A DNA stretch of 64,000 bases from Variovorax paradoxus B4. GTDB lineage: Bacteria > Pseudomonadota > Gammaproteobacteria > Burkholderiales > Burkholderiaceae_C. The stretch is from contig NC_022247.1 in the NCBI RefSeq assembly GCF_000463015.1, forward strand, positions 5,022,001-5,086,000. Reading direction: 5' to 3'. Of this stretch, positions 27,810 to 36,446 are shown piece after piece (position 1 is the first letter of the stretch; each line of letters begins with the position of its first letter). Below the pieces are notes generated by a model, which saw nothing but the letters and a program-made list of their open reading frames with translations, searched no databases and was not told the origin of the DNA. The position numbers and the translations under genes are program-made.

Positions 27810-28589
27810 ATGAGCTACGAAAACATCGAAGTGCGGACCGAAGCAGGCAAGGTCGGCATCGTCACCCTCAACCGCCCCAAGGCGCTCAACGCGCTCAACG
27901 ACGCACTGATGACCGAGCTGGGCACCGCGCTCAAGGCCTTCGACGCCGACGACGCCATCGGCTGCATCATCCTGACGGGCAGCGAACGCGCCTTCGCGGC
28001 CGGCGCCGACATCGCGGCGATGGCCAAGTACAGCTTCATCGACACCTACAAGGGCGACTACATCACGCGCAACTGGGAAACCATCCGCTCGATCCGCAAG
28101 CCGGTGATCGCGGCCGTGAGCGGCTTTGCGCTGGGCGGCGGCTGCGAGCTGGCGATGATGTGCGACTTCATCATTGCGGCCGACAACGCCAAGTTCGGCC
28201 AGCCCGAAATCAAGATCGGCGTGATCCCCGGCGCCGGCGGCACGCAGCGCCTGCCGCGCGCGGTGGGCAAGAGCAAGGCGATGGACATGGCGCTCACCGC
28301 CCGCATGATGGACGCGGCCGAAGCCGAGCGCGCGGGCCTCGTGAGCCGCGTGGTGCCGTACGAAAAGCTGGCCGACGAGGCACTGGGCGCCGCGCTGGTC
28401 ATCGCGGGCTACTCGCAGATCGCGGTGATGGCGGCCAAGGAGTCGGTCAACCGCGCCTTCGAGAGCGGCCTCTCCGACGGCGTGATGTTCGAGCGCCGGC
28501 TGTTCCATGCGCTGTTTGCCACGGCCGACCAGAAGGAAGGCATGGACGCCTTCCTCGCCAAGCGTCAGCCGGACTTCAAGAACGCCTGA
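27810..28589 (+). CDS. Enoyl-CoA hydratase
   Basis: This 259-residue crotonase-fold enzyme hydrates trans-2-enoyl-CoA in beta-oxidation. The oxyanion-hole segment is [11 protein letters not shown] and the signature is [15 protein letters not shown]. The catalytic glutamates should be in GGGCELAMM and [16 protein letters not shown], both present. Length matches FadB1/Ech monomers. It has its own ribosome site (GGAGACACCC before ATG 27810). No other beta-oxidation gene is adjacent. Confidence 0.94.
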   Translation: MSYENIEVRTEAGKVGIVTLNRPKALNALNDALMTELGTALKAFDADDAIGCIILTGSERAFAAGADIAAMAKYSFIDTYKGDYITRNWETIRSIRKPVIAAVSGFALGGGCELAMMCDFIIAADNAKFGQPEIKIGVIPGAGGTQRLPRAVGKSKAMDMALTARMMDAAEAERAGLVSRVVPYEKLADEALGAALVIAGYSQIAVMAAKESVNRAFESGLSDGVMFERRLFHALFATADQKEGMDAFLAKRQPDFKNA

Positions 28590-28638
28590 GCGACAGCCTG
28601 CGCCTCGTTGCGCACCGCGCCGGCGGCTGCTTGCTGCG

Positions 28639-29907
28639 CTACCGGCGCGCGAGCAGCGCCTTCAACTCGGCCAGCGCCTGCGCCGGCGGCGTGCCGACCG
28701 ACGCGCCGGCCGCCGTGCCCTGCGGCGTCCAGCGCACCTGGTCGCCCGCAATCTCGAGCACCGCGAGCAAGGTGGCGCCACGGTAGAGCTCCAGCCGCGC
28801 CTCGACGGGCGCGGCCAGTTCGGCGCCCGGCGTGGTGGCCGAACGGGCCAGCGTGTTGACCAGCGCGGCCAGCCCTTGGGTGTCGCCGCGGGCATGGCGC
28901 ACGCCCTGCCCGGCGCCTGTTGCGTTCAGCGACGTCCATTGGTCGAGCGCCGAGAACGCCGGCGCACCCTCGGCCGGGCTTGCCGCGGCCTTGCCAGCCA
29001 CCACAGCCGCGCGCGGCGCGGGGGCCGAGCGCAACATGCCGGAGGCGGCCTCGGCGCTGGGGCTGCGCTGCGGCGCCGACAGGGCTGGAGAAGACGCAGA
29101 AACGCCGCCGCCGGCGGCCTCGCGGGCGACAGGCGGCGCGGCGGGAGCCATGGCGGGAGGAGGCGGCGCCGGTGCGATCGCTGCTGCTGGTGGCGCTGGT
29201 GCGGGGAGTGGCAAGGACTCTGGCGCGGCCTCGCTGATCTGGGGCTCGGGCGCTGGTGCAGCAGCCTGCTTGCCGGAGGTCGGCGGCGCCGATCGGCGCA
29301 TCGCGATATCCCTGCTTCGCAGGGACTCTTCGCTCACCGCGTCTCGTGCCGCATCGGCCTGCGGCTGCGGCTGCGCCCGAGCCGGAGCCGGAGCCGGAGC
29401 GGGCGCCCGAGCCGGAGCGGGCGCCGGTGTCGCAGCTGGTGCCGGTGCTTGGGCAGGTGCTGGCGCCTGAGTCGCAGTTGGGGCCGGAACCATGGCCGCA
29501 GACGGCACCCCCTCCGGAGCGGTCGCAGGCGCCGAGGCAACTCCCGCCTCTCCATCCAGCCGCGCATCGGGCACCGGTTCGCGATGCCAGAGCACGGTCA
29601 CGAAGGTGGCCAGCAGCACGGTCGCAAAGGCCGCGTTCCACGGCATGCGCGCACGCGATCCCCCGCCGCCGCCGAGCAGCCGGCGCCACCACGGCGCGGC
29701 ACTCTTGTCTTCGGCCGCCGGCGCCGCTGCGGGAACGGGTGCGAGGTTGTGCGCCATCTTCCGGATGGCGTCGCGGGTGCGCGGATCGGGCAGCGCGTCT
29801 CTGTCGGGCGCATGGTCGAGCGCGCGGCGCAGTGCGGGATCGCGCAGCGCCGCGTCCTCGCCGCCATCGTCGAAGCCAGGGGTGCCGTTGCCGCTGCCGG
29901 TGTTCAT
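28639..29907 (-). CDS. Putative anti-sigma factor with Pro/Ala-rich periplasmic linker
   Basis: This 422-residue single-pass membrane protein overlaps the ECF sigma gene by four bases (ATGA), the usual sigma/anti-sigma arrangement. About 85 cytoplasmic residues precede one membrane helix at about 90-107. A long periplasmic region follows that is extremely rich in Ala and Pro (about 122-300, with Ala-Pro dipeptide repeats). It ends in a folded-looking C-terminal domain (LEIAGDQVRWTPQG). No zinc HxxxCxxC motif is seen in the N-terminal part. The role is inferred from context. Confidence 0.7.
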   Translation of the reverse strand: MNTGSGNGTPGFDDGGEDAALRDPALRRALDHAPDRDALPDPRTRDAIRKMAHNLAPVPAAAPAAEDKSAAPWWRRLLGGGGGSRARMPWNAAFATVLLATFVTVLWHREPVPDARLDGEAGVASAPATAPEGVPSAAMVPAPTATQAPAPAQAPAPAATPAPAPARAPAPAPAPARAQPQPQADAARDAVSEESLRSRDIAMRRSAPPTSGKQAAAPAPEPQISEAAPESLPLPAPAPPAAAIAPAPPPPAMAPAAPPVAREAAGGGVSASSPALSAPQRSPSAEAASGMLRSAPAPRAAVVAGKAAASPAEGAPAFSALDQWTSLNATGAGQGVRHARGDTQGLAALVNTLARSATTPGAELAAPVEARLELYRGATLLAVLEIAGDQVRWTPQGTAAGASVGTPPAQALAELKALLARR

Positions 29908-30575
29908 GCGCGCTGCTCCAGCACCGACAGGTAGCGTTCCATGCAGCCGCGCAGTTTTTGCAGCCCATAGCGCAGGCGGCTGCGCACGGTCTCGAAGCCG
30001 ATCTCCAGGCTGGCCGCCAGCGCCTCGACGGTCAACCCGTCTTCATGGTGCAGCAGGAACGCGGCGCGCTGCTCGGCCGGCAGTTCGTCGAGGCAGGCCA
30101 GCAGGCGCCGCCCGGCGGCGCGCCAGAACGCGAGTTCTTCGGCCGATGGATGCGCCGCGGCATCCATCGCGCCGCGCACGCCGCGGTCGAGCGTGGGAAA
30201 GGCGGTAGCGTCGTCGCCATCATCCGGATGCGCATCGAGCGCCACCTCGCGCCCGCTCACGCGCAACCGGTCCATCGCCAGGTTGTGCGCAATCGTGAAG
30301 GCCCAGGTGCGCCAGGCGGCGCCCTGCGGCGAGAAACTGTCGCGCGCCGAGATGATGCGCACCCAGGTGTCCTGGAACACCTCGTCCGCCTGCGCGGCCA
30401 GCCGGGTGCCCAGCAGCCGCTTGACGAAACGGAACAGCCCGCCCTCGTGGCGCGCGTAGAGCACGTCGAACGCCGCGCCGTCGCCACGCGCATAGGCCAA
30501 CATCAACTGGTCGTCGGGCATGGCGTCGCGCTCGGTGGAGGCTTTGGCGGAAGGGGCGCGGGGCAGCGCAGACAT
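29904..30575 (-). CDS. ECF-type RNA polymerase sigma factor
   Basis: This protein of about 223 residues has sigma region 2 (DDQLMLAYARGDGAAFDVLYARHEG.. then DEVFQDTWVRIISARDSF) and region 4 (LPAEQRAAFLLHHEDGLTVEALAASLEIGFETVRSRLRYGLQKLR). These are the canonical ECF elements. ATG 30575 was chosen; ATG 30521 and 30635 are in frame. The linker between regions 2 and 4 is longer than usual (about 50 residues, Asp- and Ala-rich). It is co-transcribed with the anti-sigma factor; the signal is unknown. Confidence 0.92.
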   Translation of the reverse strand: MSALPRAPSAKASTERDAMPDDQLMLAYARGDGAAFDVLYARHEGGLFRFVKRLLGTRLAAQADEVFQDTWVRIISARDSFSPQGAAWRTWAFTIAHNLAMDRLRVSGREVALDAHPDDGDDATAFPTLDRGVRGAMDAAAHPSAEELAFWRAAGRRLLACLDELPAEQRAAFLLHHEDGLTVEALAASLEIGFETVRSRLRYGLQKLRGCMERYLSVLEQRA

Positions 30576-30662
30576 CGGCGGATTTTCACCCGGGGTTGTA
30601 CGGGCGGCGGCCGGCTTCGGGGTTGGCCGTCGCAAAAAAGCACCGAGTGCTGCGCGCCGGGC

Positions 30663-30693
30663 TTGATTCAGGGCCCACAGCCTGCGCTATAAT
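30663..30693 (+). promoter_or_regulatory. Promoter of the tRNA gene
   Basis: A consensus TATAAT at 30688-30693 lies 29 bases before the tRNA, with TTGATT at 30663-30668 and a 19-bp spacer. The GC-rich TTGGGCTCGG stretch following the -10 box could be a stringent-control discriminator. Confidence 0.6.
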
Positions 30694-30722
30694 CTTGGGC
30701 TCGGTGCAAAACTGTGCCGAAC

Positions 30723-30799
30723 GGCTCTTTAGCTCAGTCGGTTAGAGCGATGGAATCATAATCCACAGGTCCGCGGTTCGAGTCCGTGAAGAGCCACCA
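30723..30799 (+). tRNA. tRNA-Met (anticodon CAU), elongator type
   Basis: The 77-base tRNA includes an encoded CCA end. The acceptor GGCTCTT pairs with AAGAGCC, the D-stem is GCTC/GAGC, and the anticodon loop ATCATAA reads CAU. The T-arm is CGCGG-TTCGAGT-CCGTG. The 1-72 G-C pair rules out initiator tRNA. Elongator Met is favoured over lysidine-modified tRNA-Ile2 because the 4-69 pair is T-A, but the latter is not excluded. Position 27-43 is an A.C mismatch. Confidence 0.9.
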
Positions 30800-30809
30800 A
30801 CATTATTGA

Positions 30810-30851
30810 AAGCCTTGCAAGTCAACGACTTGCAAGGCTTTTTTGTTTTTC
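30810..30851 (+). terminator. Rho-independent terminator after the tRNA
   Basis: A perfect 14-bp stem (AAGCCTTGCAAGTC at 30810-30823, GACTTGCAAGGCTT at 30827-30840) with a 3-base loop is followed by TTTTGTTTTT. Downstream, from 30852 to 31035, no gene is recognised. Confidence 0.95.
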
Positions 30852-31035
30852 GAGACGGCCGTTCCAATTCCTCGTTGCGTCTGGTTTTTTTGCCACCAGG
30901 CCCGGTGCCCATTCCGCAGGCAACCTAGTGCCAACCCCCGTCAATGCTGGCTCTGGCGTCCCCGGTCCTCAGACAACCCACAGAGTTGTGCACAGAAAAA
31001 AGGAACAAGTCATCAATTTGACTTGAACGGCCGCT

Positions 31036-31698
31036 TCACCCCGCTTTGCGGAAAGTCAGGTTGATGCGCCGGCTGCCCAGCAGCGCGTGTGGCCGGTCCT
31101 CCAGCGGCAGCACGCCGTGATAGCGCAGCCGGTCGGGCCCGCCCCACACCACCACATCGCCGTGCACCAGCGGAATGCGCGCGGCCCTGTCGCTGCGCGC
31201 GAGCCCGCCGAAGAGAAAGGTGGCCGGCATGCCGAGCGATACCGAGACGATGGGCGCGCCGTAGTCGCGCTCGTCCTTGTCCTGGTGCAGCGACAGCCGC
31301 GTGCCGGGTTCGTAGCGATTCACCAGGCAGGCGTCGGGCTCGAAGCCCGCGAATCCGGCCTCGGCGGCCGACGCCTGGGCCAGGCGCGCAAAGGCCGCCG
31401 GCATGGCGGGCCAGGGCTGGCCCGTTTCGGGATCGTGTTCGCCATAGCGATAGCCGCGCCGGTCCGAGATCCAGCCGAGCCGGCCGCAGTTGGTCATCGC
31501 AACCGACATCGTGAAGCCGCCGGGGGTCACCAGGTGGCGGAAGGCAGCGCGCTGCTCGACCTCGTGCAGCGCGGACAGCAGTTCGTCGACATAAGGCAGT
31601 GCGAATCCGCGCAAGACGAACGCGCCGGGCCCGATCGCCTCCTTGCCGCGCGGCGATGCGGCGTCTTCGAGGGCATCGGAGAAAAGATCGAAGGTCAC
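31036..31698 (-). CDS. alkB: AlkB-type Fe(II)/2-oxoglutarate DNA dealkylase
   Basis: This 220-residue dioxygenase directly removes alkyl groups from 1-methyladenine and 3-methylcytosine. Iron ligands H138 and D140 (HQDKD) and H194 (RYHGV) are visible, as is the 2-oxoglutarate motif RINLTFR at the C terminus. Length matches E. coli AlkB (216). It starts at GTG 31698, overlapping the stop of the upstream MocR gene by four bases; no ATG lies close. The coupling to a PLP regulator is unusual. Confidence 0.93.
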   Translation of the reverse strand: MTFDLFSDALEDAASPRGKEAIGPGAFVLRGFALPYVDELLSALHEVEQRAAFRHLVTPGGFTMSVAMTNCGRLGWISDRRGYRYGEHDPETGQPWPAMPAAFARLAQASAAEAGFAGFEPDACLVNRYEPGTRLSLHQDKDERDYGAPIVSVSLGMPATFLFGGLARSDRAARIPLVHGDVVVWGGPDRLRYHGVLPLEDRPHALLGSRRINLTFRKAG

Positions 31699-33149
31699 GA
31701 CACCACGATTTTCTCGCGCGGTGGGCTGCCTGCCGCCGCCGCTGCCACCAATCGCCCCAGGGTCTGCATCGCCTTTTCGCTCTGCGCATCCCAGGCGTGC
31801 CCGTAGTTCAGGCGCAGGCAGTGCGCGAAGCCGCGCGTGGCCGAGAAGATCGGCCCCGGCGCCACGCTGATGCCCAGTTCCAGGGCCTTGCGATGGATTT
31901 CGAGCGCATCGACCTGCGCCGGCAGTTCGACCCAAAAGAAATAGCCGCCCAGCGGCCGCGTGGCGCGCGTGCCCTCAGGAAAGTAGTGGCCCACTGCCTG
32001 CGCGAAGCTCGCCTGCTGCACGGCCAGAACCTGGCGCAGCTTGCGCAGGTGCTTGTCGAGGCCGCCTTTTTCCAGGTAGCTCGCCAGTGCGAGCTGCGCT
32101 GGCACCGAGGTGCTGAGCGTGGTCGTCAGCTTCAGCCGCGCCACGTTACGTGCAAAGCGCCCGGCCGATGCCCATCCGATGCGGTAGCCCGGCGCGAGGC
32201 ATTTCGAGAACGACGAGCAATGCAGCACGAGCCCCTGCGTGTCGAAAGCCTTGGCCGGTGGCGGGCGCCGGTCGCCGAAGTAGAGCTCGGCATACACGTC
32301 GTCCTCGATCAGCGGCAGCGCGTGCCGCGCGAGCAGTTCGACCAGCGCCTTCTTCTTCGCGTCGGGCATCAGGCTGCCGAGCGGGTTCTGGAAGGTGGTC
32401 ATCAGCCAGCAGGCCTTGGGCTTGTGGGCCGCAATGGCAAGCTCCAGCGCAGCCAGGTCGATGCCTTCGCCGGGATGCGTCGGCACCTCGATGGCGCGCA
32501 GGCCCATGCGCTCCAGCGCCTGCAGGGCCGCATAGAAGGTGGGCGATTCGACGATCACCGAATCGCCGGGGCGCGTGACCGCCGCGAGGCACAGGTTGAG
32601 CGCCTCCAGCGCACCGTTGGTGACGACGATTTCGTCGGCCGGCACCTGCATGCCGTCGCCCAGGTAGCGCAGCGCAATCTGCCGGCGCAGGGCCGCGCTG
32701 CCGGGCGTGAGGTCGTCCACGGTGCTCCACGGGTCGAGCGACTTGGCGCTCGCGGCCATGAACTGGCCCAGCCGCGCGAGCGGAAACAGCAGCGGGCTCG
32801 GAAAGGCCGAGCCGAAGGGAACCACCTTGCGCGACATGCTGGCCTCCAGGATGTCGAACACGTGGTCGCTCACGTCGAGCGACTTCGGCCCGTCCGCCGG
32901 GCGCGACGTGAGGTTGGCCTCGGGCGGTGCATCGCGCAGCCCGCCGCCCGTGACGTAGTAGCCCGAACGGTCCCGCGCGCGCACCAGCCCGCGCGCCTCC
33001 AGCAGGTAGTACGCCTGGAACACGGTGGACGCGCTCACGCCCCGGCTCTCGCCGGTGTGCCGCACCGAGGGCAGCCGGTCGCCGGTCTTGAGCGTGCCGT
33101 GGCGGATCGACGCCTCGATGTCGGCGGCAAGGGCTTCGTAGCGCTTCAT
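31695..33149 (-). CDS. MocR/PdxR-type GntR regulator with aminotransferase-like domain
   Basis: This 484-residue fusion has an N-terminal GntR winged helix (KRYEALAADIEASIRHGTLKTGDRLPSVRHTGESRGVSASTVFQAYYLLEARGLV). A PLP-dependent fold-type I domain starts at about residue 100. The PLP lysine lies in SSFSKCLAPGYRIGW, and DDVYAELYF carries the cofactor Asp. Such proteins are usually transcription factors sensing PLP or amino acids rather than enzymes. The alkB start overlaps its stop. The region upstream (33150-33247) presumably holds its promoter. Confidence 0.92.
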   Translation of the reverse strand: MKRYEALAADIEASIRHGTLKTGDRLPSVRHTGESRGVSASTVFQAYYLLEARGLVRARDRSGYYVTGGGLRDAPPEANLTSRPADGPKSLDVSDHVFDILEASMSRKVVPFGSAFPSPLLFPLARLGQFMAASAKSLDPWSTVDDLTPGSAALRRQIALRYLGDGMQVPADEIVVTNGALEALNLCLAAVTRPGDSVIVESPTFYAALQALERMGLRAIEVPTHPGEGIDLAALELAIAAHKPKACWLMTTFQNPLGSLMPDAKKKALVELLARHALPLIEDDVYAELYFGDRRPPPAKAFDTQGLVLHCSSFSKCLAPGYRIGWASAGRFARNVARLKLTTTLSTSVPAQLALASYLEKGGLDKHLRKLRQVLAVQQASFAQAVGHYFPEGTRATRPLGGYFFWVELPAQVDALEIHRKALELGISVAPGPIFSATRGFAHCLRLNYGHAWDAQSEKAMQTLGRLVAAAAAGSPPREKIVVS

Positions 33150-33247
33150 TGCGGGGCGGTCTTCATTCGAGGGGACTTTATCTGCTCCGGTGATTTGGTT
33201 CGGATCTGCATCTGTTTTTTTGGCTGCGCTTGCGGCACAGTCGGTGC

Positions 33248-33436
33248 ATGTCCAATCTCATGCGCGCGGTACGCGCCGTTCTCTGGAGTTTCATCGGGCT
33301 GGGCGGCCGCCGCGCGGATGCCGACCGGCGCACCGCACGGGTGGGGCTGCTGCCGCTGATCGGCGTCGCGCTGGTCACGGTGCTGCTGCTCATCGGGGGG
33401 CTGCTGGCGCTTGCGCACTTCGCGGCCGGCACATGA
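33248..33436 (+). CDS. DUF2970 small membrane protein
   Basis: This 62-residue protein starts MSNLMRAVRAVLWSFIGLGGRR, typical of DUF2970, and has one C-terminal membrane helix (LLPLIGVALVTVLLLIGGLLAL). In related bacteria such proteins sit beside cytochrome oxidase or cytochrome c genes. Here the stop overlaps the following cytochrome start (ATGA). The function is unknown. Confidence 0.82.
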   Translation: MSNLMRAVRAVLWSFIGLGGRRADADRRTARVGLLPLIGVALVTVLLLIGGLLALAHFAAGT

Positions 33437-34164
33437 AGAAGAACAAGGCCGCCCGCCGGTTCGCCGCAATTGCATTGCTGCTGCTCGGCCACGGCATCTT
33501 CGCCATGGCGGCCGCGCCGGCCACACCCGCCGCCCTTTCCGCCAACGGAATCGAGCAGCGCGTGGCCGCCTGCATCGCCTGCCACGGGCGCGAAGGCGCC
33601 ACCACCAATGCCGGTTATTTTCCGCGCCTCTCGGGCAAGCCCGCGGGCTACCTGTTCAACCAGCTGCGGAGCTTTCGCGATGGCCGGCGCTTCAACGCCG
33701 ACATGAGCTACATGGTGCAGCACCTCTCCGACGCCTACCTGATGGAAATGGCCGAATACTTCGCGGACCTGGACCTGCCCTACCCGCCCGTCTCGCCCGC
33801 GAGCGACGCGCCGGCCGCGCAGTTGGCACGCGGCCGCCAGCTCGCGCTCGAAGGCGATGCGGCGAGGCGCATTCCGGCCTGCGTGCAATGCCACGGCGCC
33901 GCGCTCACCGGCGTGCAGCCGGCGATCCCGGGGCTGCTCGGCCTGCCCCGTCTCTATGTGTCGTCGCAGCTCGGCGCCTGGCTGACCAGCGAGCGGCATG
34001 CGCTGGCGCCCGACTGCATGGCCGACATCGGCCGCCGCATGACGACGGCCGACATCAACGCCGTGGCCAGCTGGCTCGCGGTGCAGCCGATGCCGGCCGA
34101 TCCGAAGCCCGCGGCCTCGCTGCCCGCCGCGCTGCCGATGCACTGCGGCGGCATGCCGAAGTGA
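33433..34164 (+). CDS. Diheme cytochrome c
   Basis: This 243-residue exported protein has a signal peptide (about 1-28) and two CxxCH haem sites, CIACH at 47-51 and CVQCH at 150-154. The two domains have cytochrome c553/c4 style. The C terminus has an extra cysteine (MHCGGMPK). It should carry electrons in the periplasm, probably with the triheme protein encoded 7 bp downstream. The electron donor enzyme is not in the window. Confidence 0.9.
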   Translation: MKKNKAARRFAAIALLLLGHGIFAMAAAPATPAALSANGIEQRVAACIACHGREGATTNAGYFPRLSGKPAGYLFNQLRSFRDGRRFNADMSYMVQHLSDAYLMEMAEYFADLDLPYPPVSPASDAPAAQLARGRQLALEGDAARRIPACVQCHGAALTGVQPAIPGLLGLPRLYVSSQLGAWLTSERHALAPDCMADIGRRMTTADINAVASWLAVQPMPADPKPAASLPAALPMHCGGMPK

Positions 34165-34171
34165 GGCGCCG

Positions 34172-35461
34172 ATGAAGATGCGACACCTCGGCTGGACGCT
34201 GCTGATTCTGGTGCTGCTGCTGGGCGCCGCGGCCGGCGGCATCGTGGCGCTGAACCTGCGCGGCGAAGACCCGCTGCCGCAGCAGGCCGAAGCCTTCAAT
34301 GCCACGCCCCAGCTGATCGAGCGCGGGCGCTACCTTGCGCTGGCCGGCAACTGCGCCGGCTGCCACACCACGCGCGGCGGCCAGCCCTACGCCGGCGGGC
34401 TGCCGATCGAGACGCCGTTCGGCACCGTGTATTCGAGCAATCTCACGCCCGACGCGCAGAACGGCATCGGCAGCTGGAGCAGCGCGCACTTCTGGCGCGC
34501 GATGCACAACGGCCGCAGCAAGGACGGCCGCCTGCTGTACCCCGCGTTCCCGTATCCGAACTTCACGCAGGTGACGCGCGAAGACTCGGACGCCATCTAC
34601 GCCTACCTGCGCAGCGTGCCGCCCGCGACAGTGCCCAACCTGGCGCACCGGCTGCGGTTTCCCTACGACACACAGGCCGCGCTGGCTGTCTGGCGGGCCC
34701 TCTCCTTCAAGCCCGAGGCTTTCGTGGCCAACGCGGGCAAGCCAGCCGAATGGAACCGGGGCGCCTACCTGGTCGGCGGGCTGGGCCATTGCATCGCCTG
34801 CCACGGCAGCCGCGACTCGCTCGGCGCAACGCAGGCGAAGCTGGGGCTTTCGGGCGGGCTGATCGCGGTGGAGAACTGGTATGCGCCATCGCTTGCCGAC
34901 CCGCACCAGGCCGGCGTGGCCGATTGGCCGGCGGCCGACGTGGTGGCGCTGCTCAAGAACGGCGTTGCGCCGCGCGGCTCGGTCATGGGGCCGATGGCCG
35001 ACGTCGTGTTTCGCAGCACGCAGTACTTGAGCGAGGCCGACCTGACCGCGATGGCCAGCTACCTGAAGGACCTGCCCGGCGTGCCGGCGCAAGCCGCGGC
35101 ACCCGCACGCGCCGCCGCTACATCCACGCGCCGCGATGCCGGCACCATGGCGCGCGGCGCCAGGATCTACGACCAGCAATGCGCCTATTGCCACGGCGAC
35201 CAGGGCCAGGGCGCGCCCGGCGCCTTTCCGCCGCTGGCAGGCAACCGCGCCGTGAACATGGCCGAGACGACCAACCTGATCCAGGTGATCGCACACGGCG
35301 GCTACCTGCCCTCCACCGCAGGCAATCCGCGGCCCTATGGCATGCCGCCCTTCGGGCAGACGCTCGATGCGGGCGACGTGGCCGCAGTGCTCACCTTCGT
35401 TCGCGGGTCGTGGGGCAATGACAGCCCGCCCGTGACGCAGCTCGACACGATGCGGCGCTGA
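34172..35461 (+). CDS. Membrane-anchored triheme cytochrome c (alcohol-dehydrogenase cytochrome subunit type)
   Basis: This 429-residue protein has an N-terminal membrane anchor (about 6-28) and three haem sites: CAGCH at 61-65, CIACH at 207-211 and CAYCH at 337-341. The layout matches the cytochrome subunits of membrane alcohol, aldehyde or gluconate dehydrogenases. No dehydrogenase subunit is adjacent, so its partner is unknown. It likely forms an operon with DUF2970 and the diheme cytochrome. Confidence 0.9.
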   Translation: MKMRHLGWTLLILVLLLGAAAGGIVALNLRGEDPLPQQAEAFNATPQLIERGRYLALAGNCAGCHTTRGGQPYAGGLPIETPFGTVYSSNLTPDAQNGIGSWSSAHFWRAMHNGRSKDGRLLYPAFPYPNFTQVTREDSDAIYAYLRSVPPATVPNLAHRLRFPYDTQAALAVWRALSFKPEAFVANAGKPAEWNRGAYLVGGLGHCIACHGSRDSLGATQAKLGLSGGLIAVENWYAPSLADPHQAGVADWPAADVVALLKNGVAPRGSVMGPMADVVFRSTQYLSEADLTAMASYLKDLPGVPAQAAAPARAAATSTRRDAGTMARGARIYDQQCAYCHGDQGQGAPGAFPPLAGNRAVNMAETTNLIQVIAHGGYLPSTAGNPRPYGMPPFGQTLDAGDVAAVLTFVRGSWGNDSPPVTQLDTMRR

Positions 35462-35486
35462 GGGGCTGCTCGATCGCAGTGCCTGC

Positions 35487-36356
35487 TCAGGCCGCCACGG
35501 GCTGGCTCTGCGCGCCCGCTTTCGCCGGCACCGGCATGTGCTGCGCCCAGTCGATGATCTCCAGCGTGCCGTCGGCATGCTCGGCCAGCGCCGTGAGGCT
35601 CTCGACCCAGTCGCCGTCGTTGCAGTAGAGGATGCCGTCGATGTCGCGCATCTCGGCATGGTGGATGTGGCCGCAGACCACGCCCTGCACGCCGCGCTTG
35701 CGGGCCTCCCGCGCCACGGCGTTCTCGAAGTCGCCCACGTAGCTCACGGCGCGCTTGACCTTGCCCTTGAGGTACTTGGAGAGCGACCAGTACGGCAACC
35801 CCATGCGCGCGCGCAGCGAGTTGAGGTAGCGGTTGAGCTTGAGCGTGAATTCGTAGAGCGAATCGCCCACGTGCGCGAGCCACTTGGCGCACTGGATCAC
35901 GCCGTCGAACAGGTCGCCGTGGATGATCCAGAGCTTGCGGCCGTCGGCGGTCTCGTGGATCCATTCCTCGGCCACGTCGATGCCGCCGAAGTTGTGGTTC
36001 AGGTACTTGCGCGCGAACTCGTCGTGGTTGCCCGGGATGAAGATCACGCGGGTGCCCTTGCGCGCCTTGCGCAGCAGCTTCTGGATCACGTCGTTGTGCG
36101 CCTGCGGCCAGTACCAGTTCCGCTTGAGCTGCCAGCCGTCGATGATGTCACCGACCAGGAACAGGGTCTCGCACTCGGTGTGCTTGAGGAAATCGAGCAG
36201 CGCGCGGGCCTGGCAGCCCGGCGTACCCAGGTGCAGGTCGGAGATCCAGAGGGTGCGGCAGCGCAGCGGCGGGCGCGCGAGATCGTCGTCCTCCGGCTCG
36301 GGGGCCCGGGTCGCGGTGTCGCGCCATGCGCGCAGGAAAGCGTCGTCGCGTTGCAT
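35487..36356 (-). CDS. LpxH-like calcineurin-type metallophosphoesterase
   Basis: This 289-residue protein contains the full dimetal phosphoesterase set: WISDLHLG, LVGDIIDGW, PGNHDE, IHGD and CGHIHH. Similarity to UDP-2,3-diacylglucosamine diphosphatases points to lipid A or another nucleotide-lipid pyrophosphate as substrate. The N-terminal 40 residues are an extra tail and the C terminus is also extended. ATG 36356 was preferred over an in-frame TTG at 36377. It is a separate unit with no lpx neighbours, so a different substrate is possible. Confidence 0.85.
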   Translation of the reverse strand: MQRDDAFLRAWRDTATRAPEPEDDDLARPPLRCRTLWISDLHLGTPGCQARALLDFLKHTECETLFLVGDIIDGWQLKRNWYWPQAHNDVIQKLLRKARKGTRVIFIPGNHDEFARKYLNHNFGGIDVAEEWIHETADGRKLWIIHGDLFDGVIQCAKWLAHVGDSLYEFTLKLNRYLNSLRARMGLPYWSLSKYLKGKVKRAVSYVGDFENAVAREARKRGVQGVVCGHIHHAEMRDIDGILYCNDGDWVESLTALAEHADGTLEIIDWAQHMPVPAKAGAQSQPVAA

Positions 36357-36446
36357 GGACGGGTAGGCTCCCACCAACGCGTGACCGGGCGATGGCGATC
36401 CCGTGACATATCGGTGACGCCGAAGCCCGCGCTTCGGGGGGCGTCC

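Noticed and set aside
29340..29480. Short repeated units resembling a CRISPR or tandem array
   Set aside because: They encode the Ala-Pro repeats of the anti-sigma factor and have no spacers of constant length.
30723..30860. tRNA gene as an integration site
   Set aside because: No integrase, direct repeat of the tRNA 3' end, or foreign-looking gene follows.
36420..36437. Hairpin CCGAAGC/GCTTCGG after dmeF as a terminator
   Set aside because: The stem is convincing but no T-run follows on the minus strand, so it is mentioned only in the dmeF entry.
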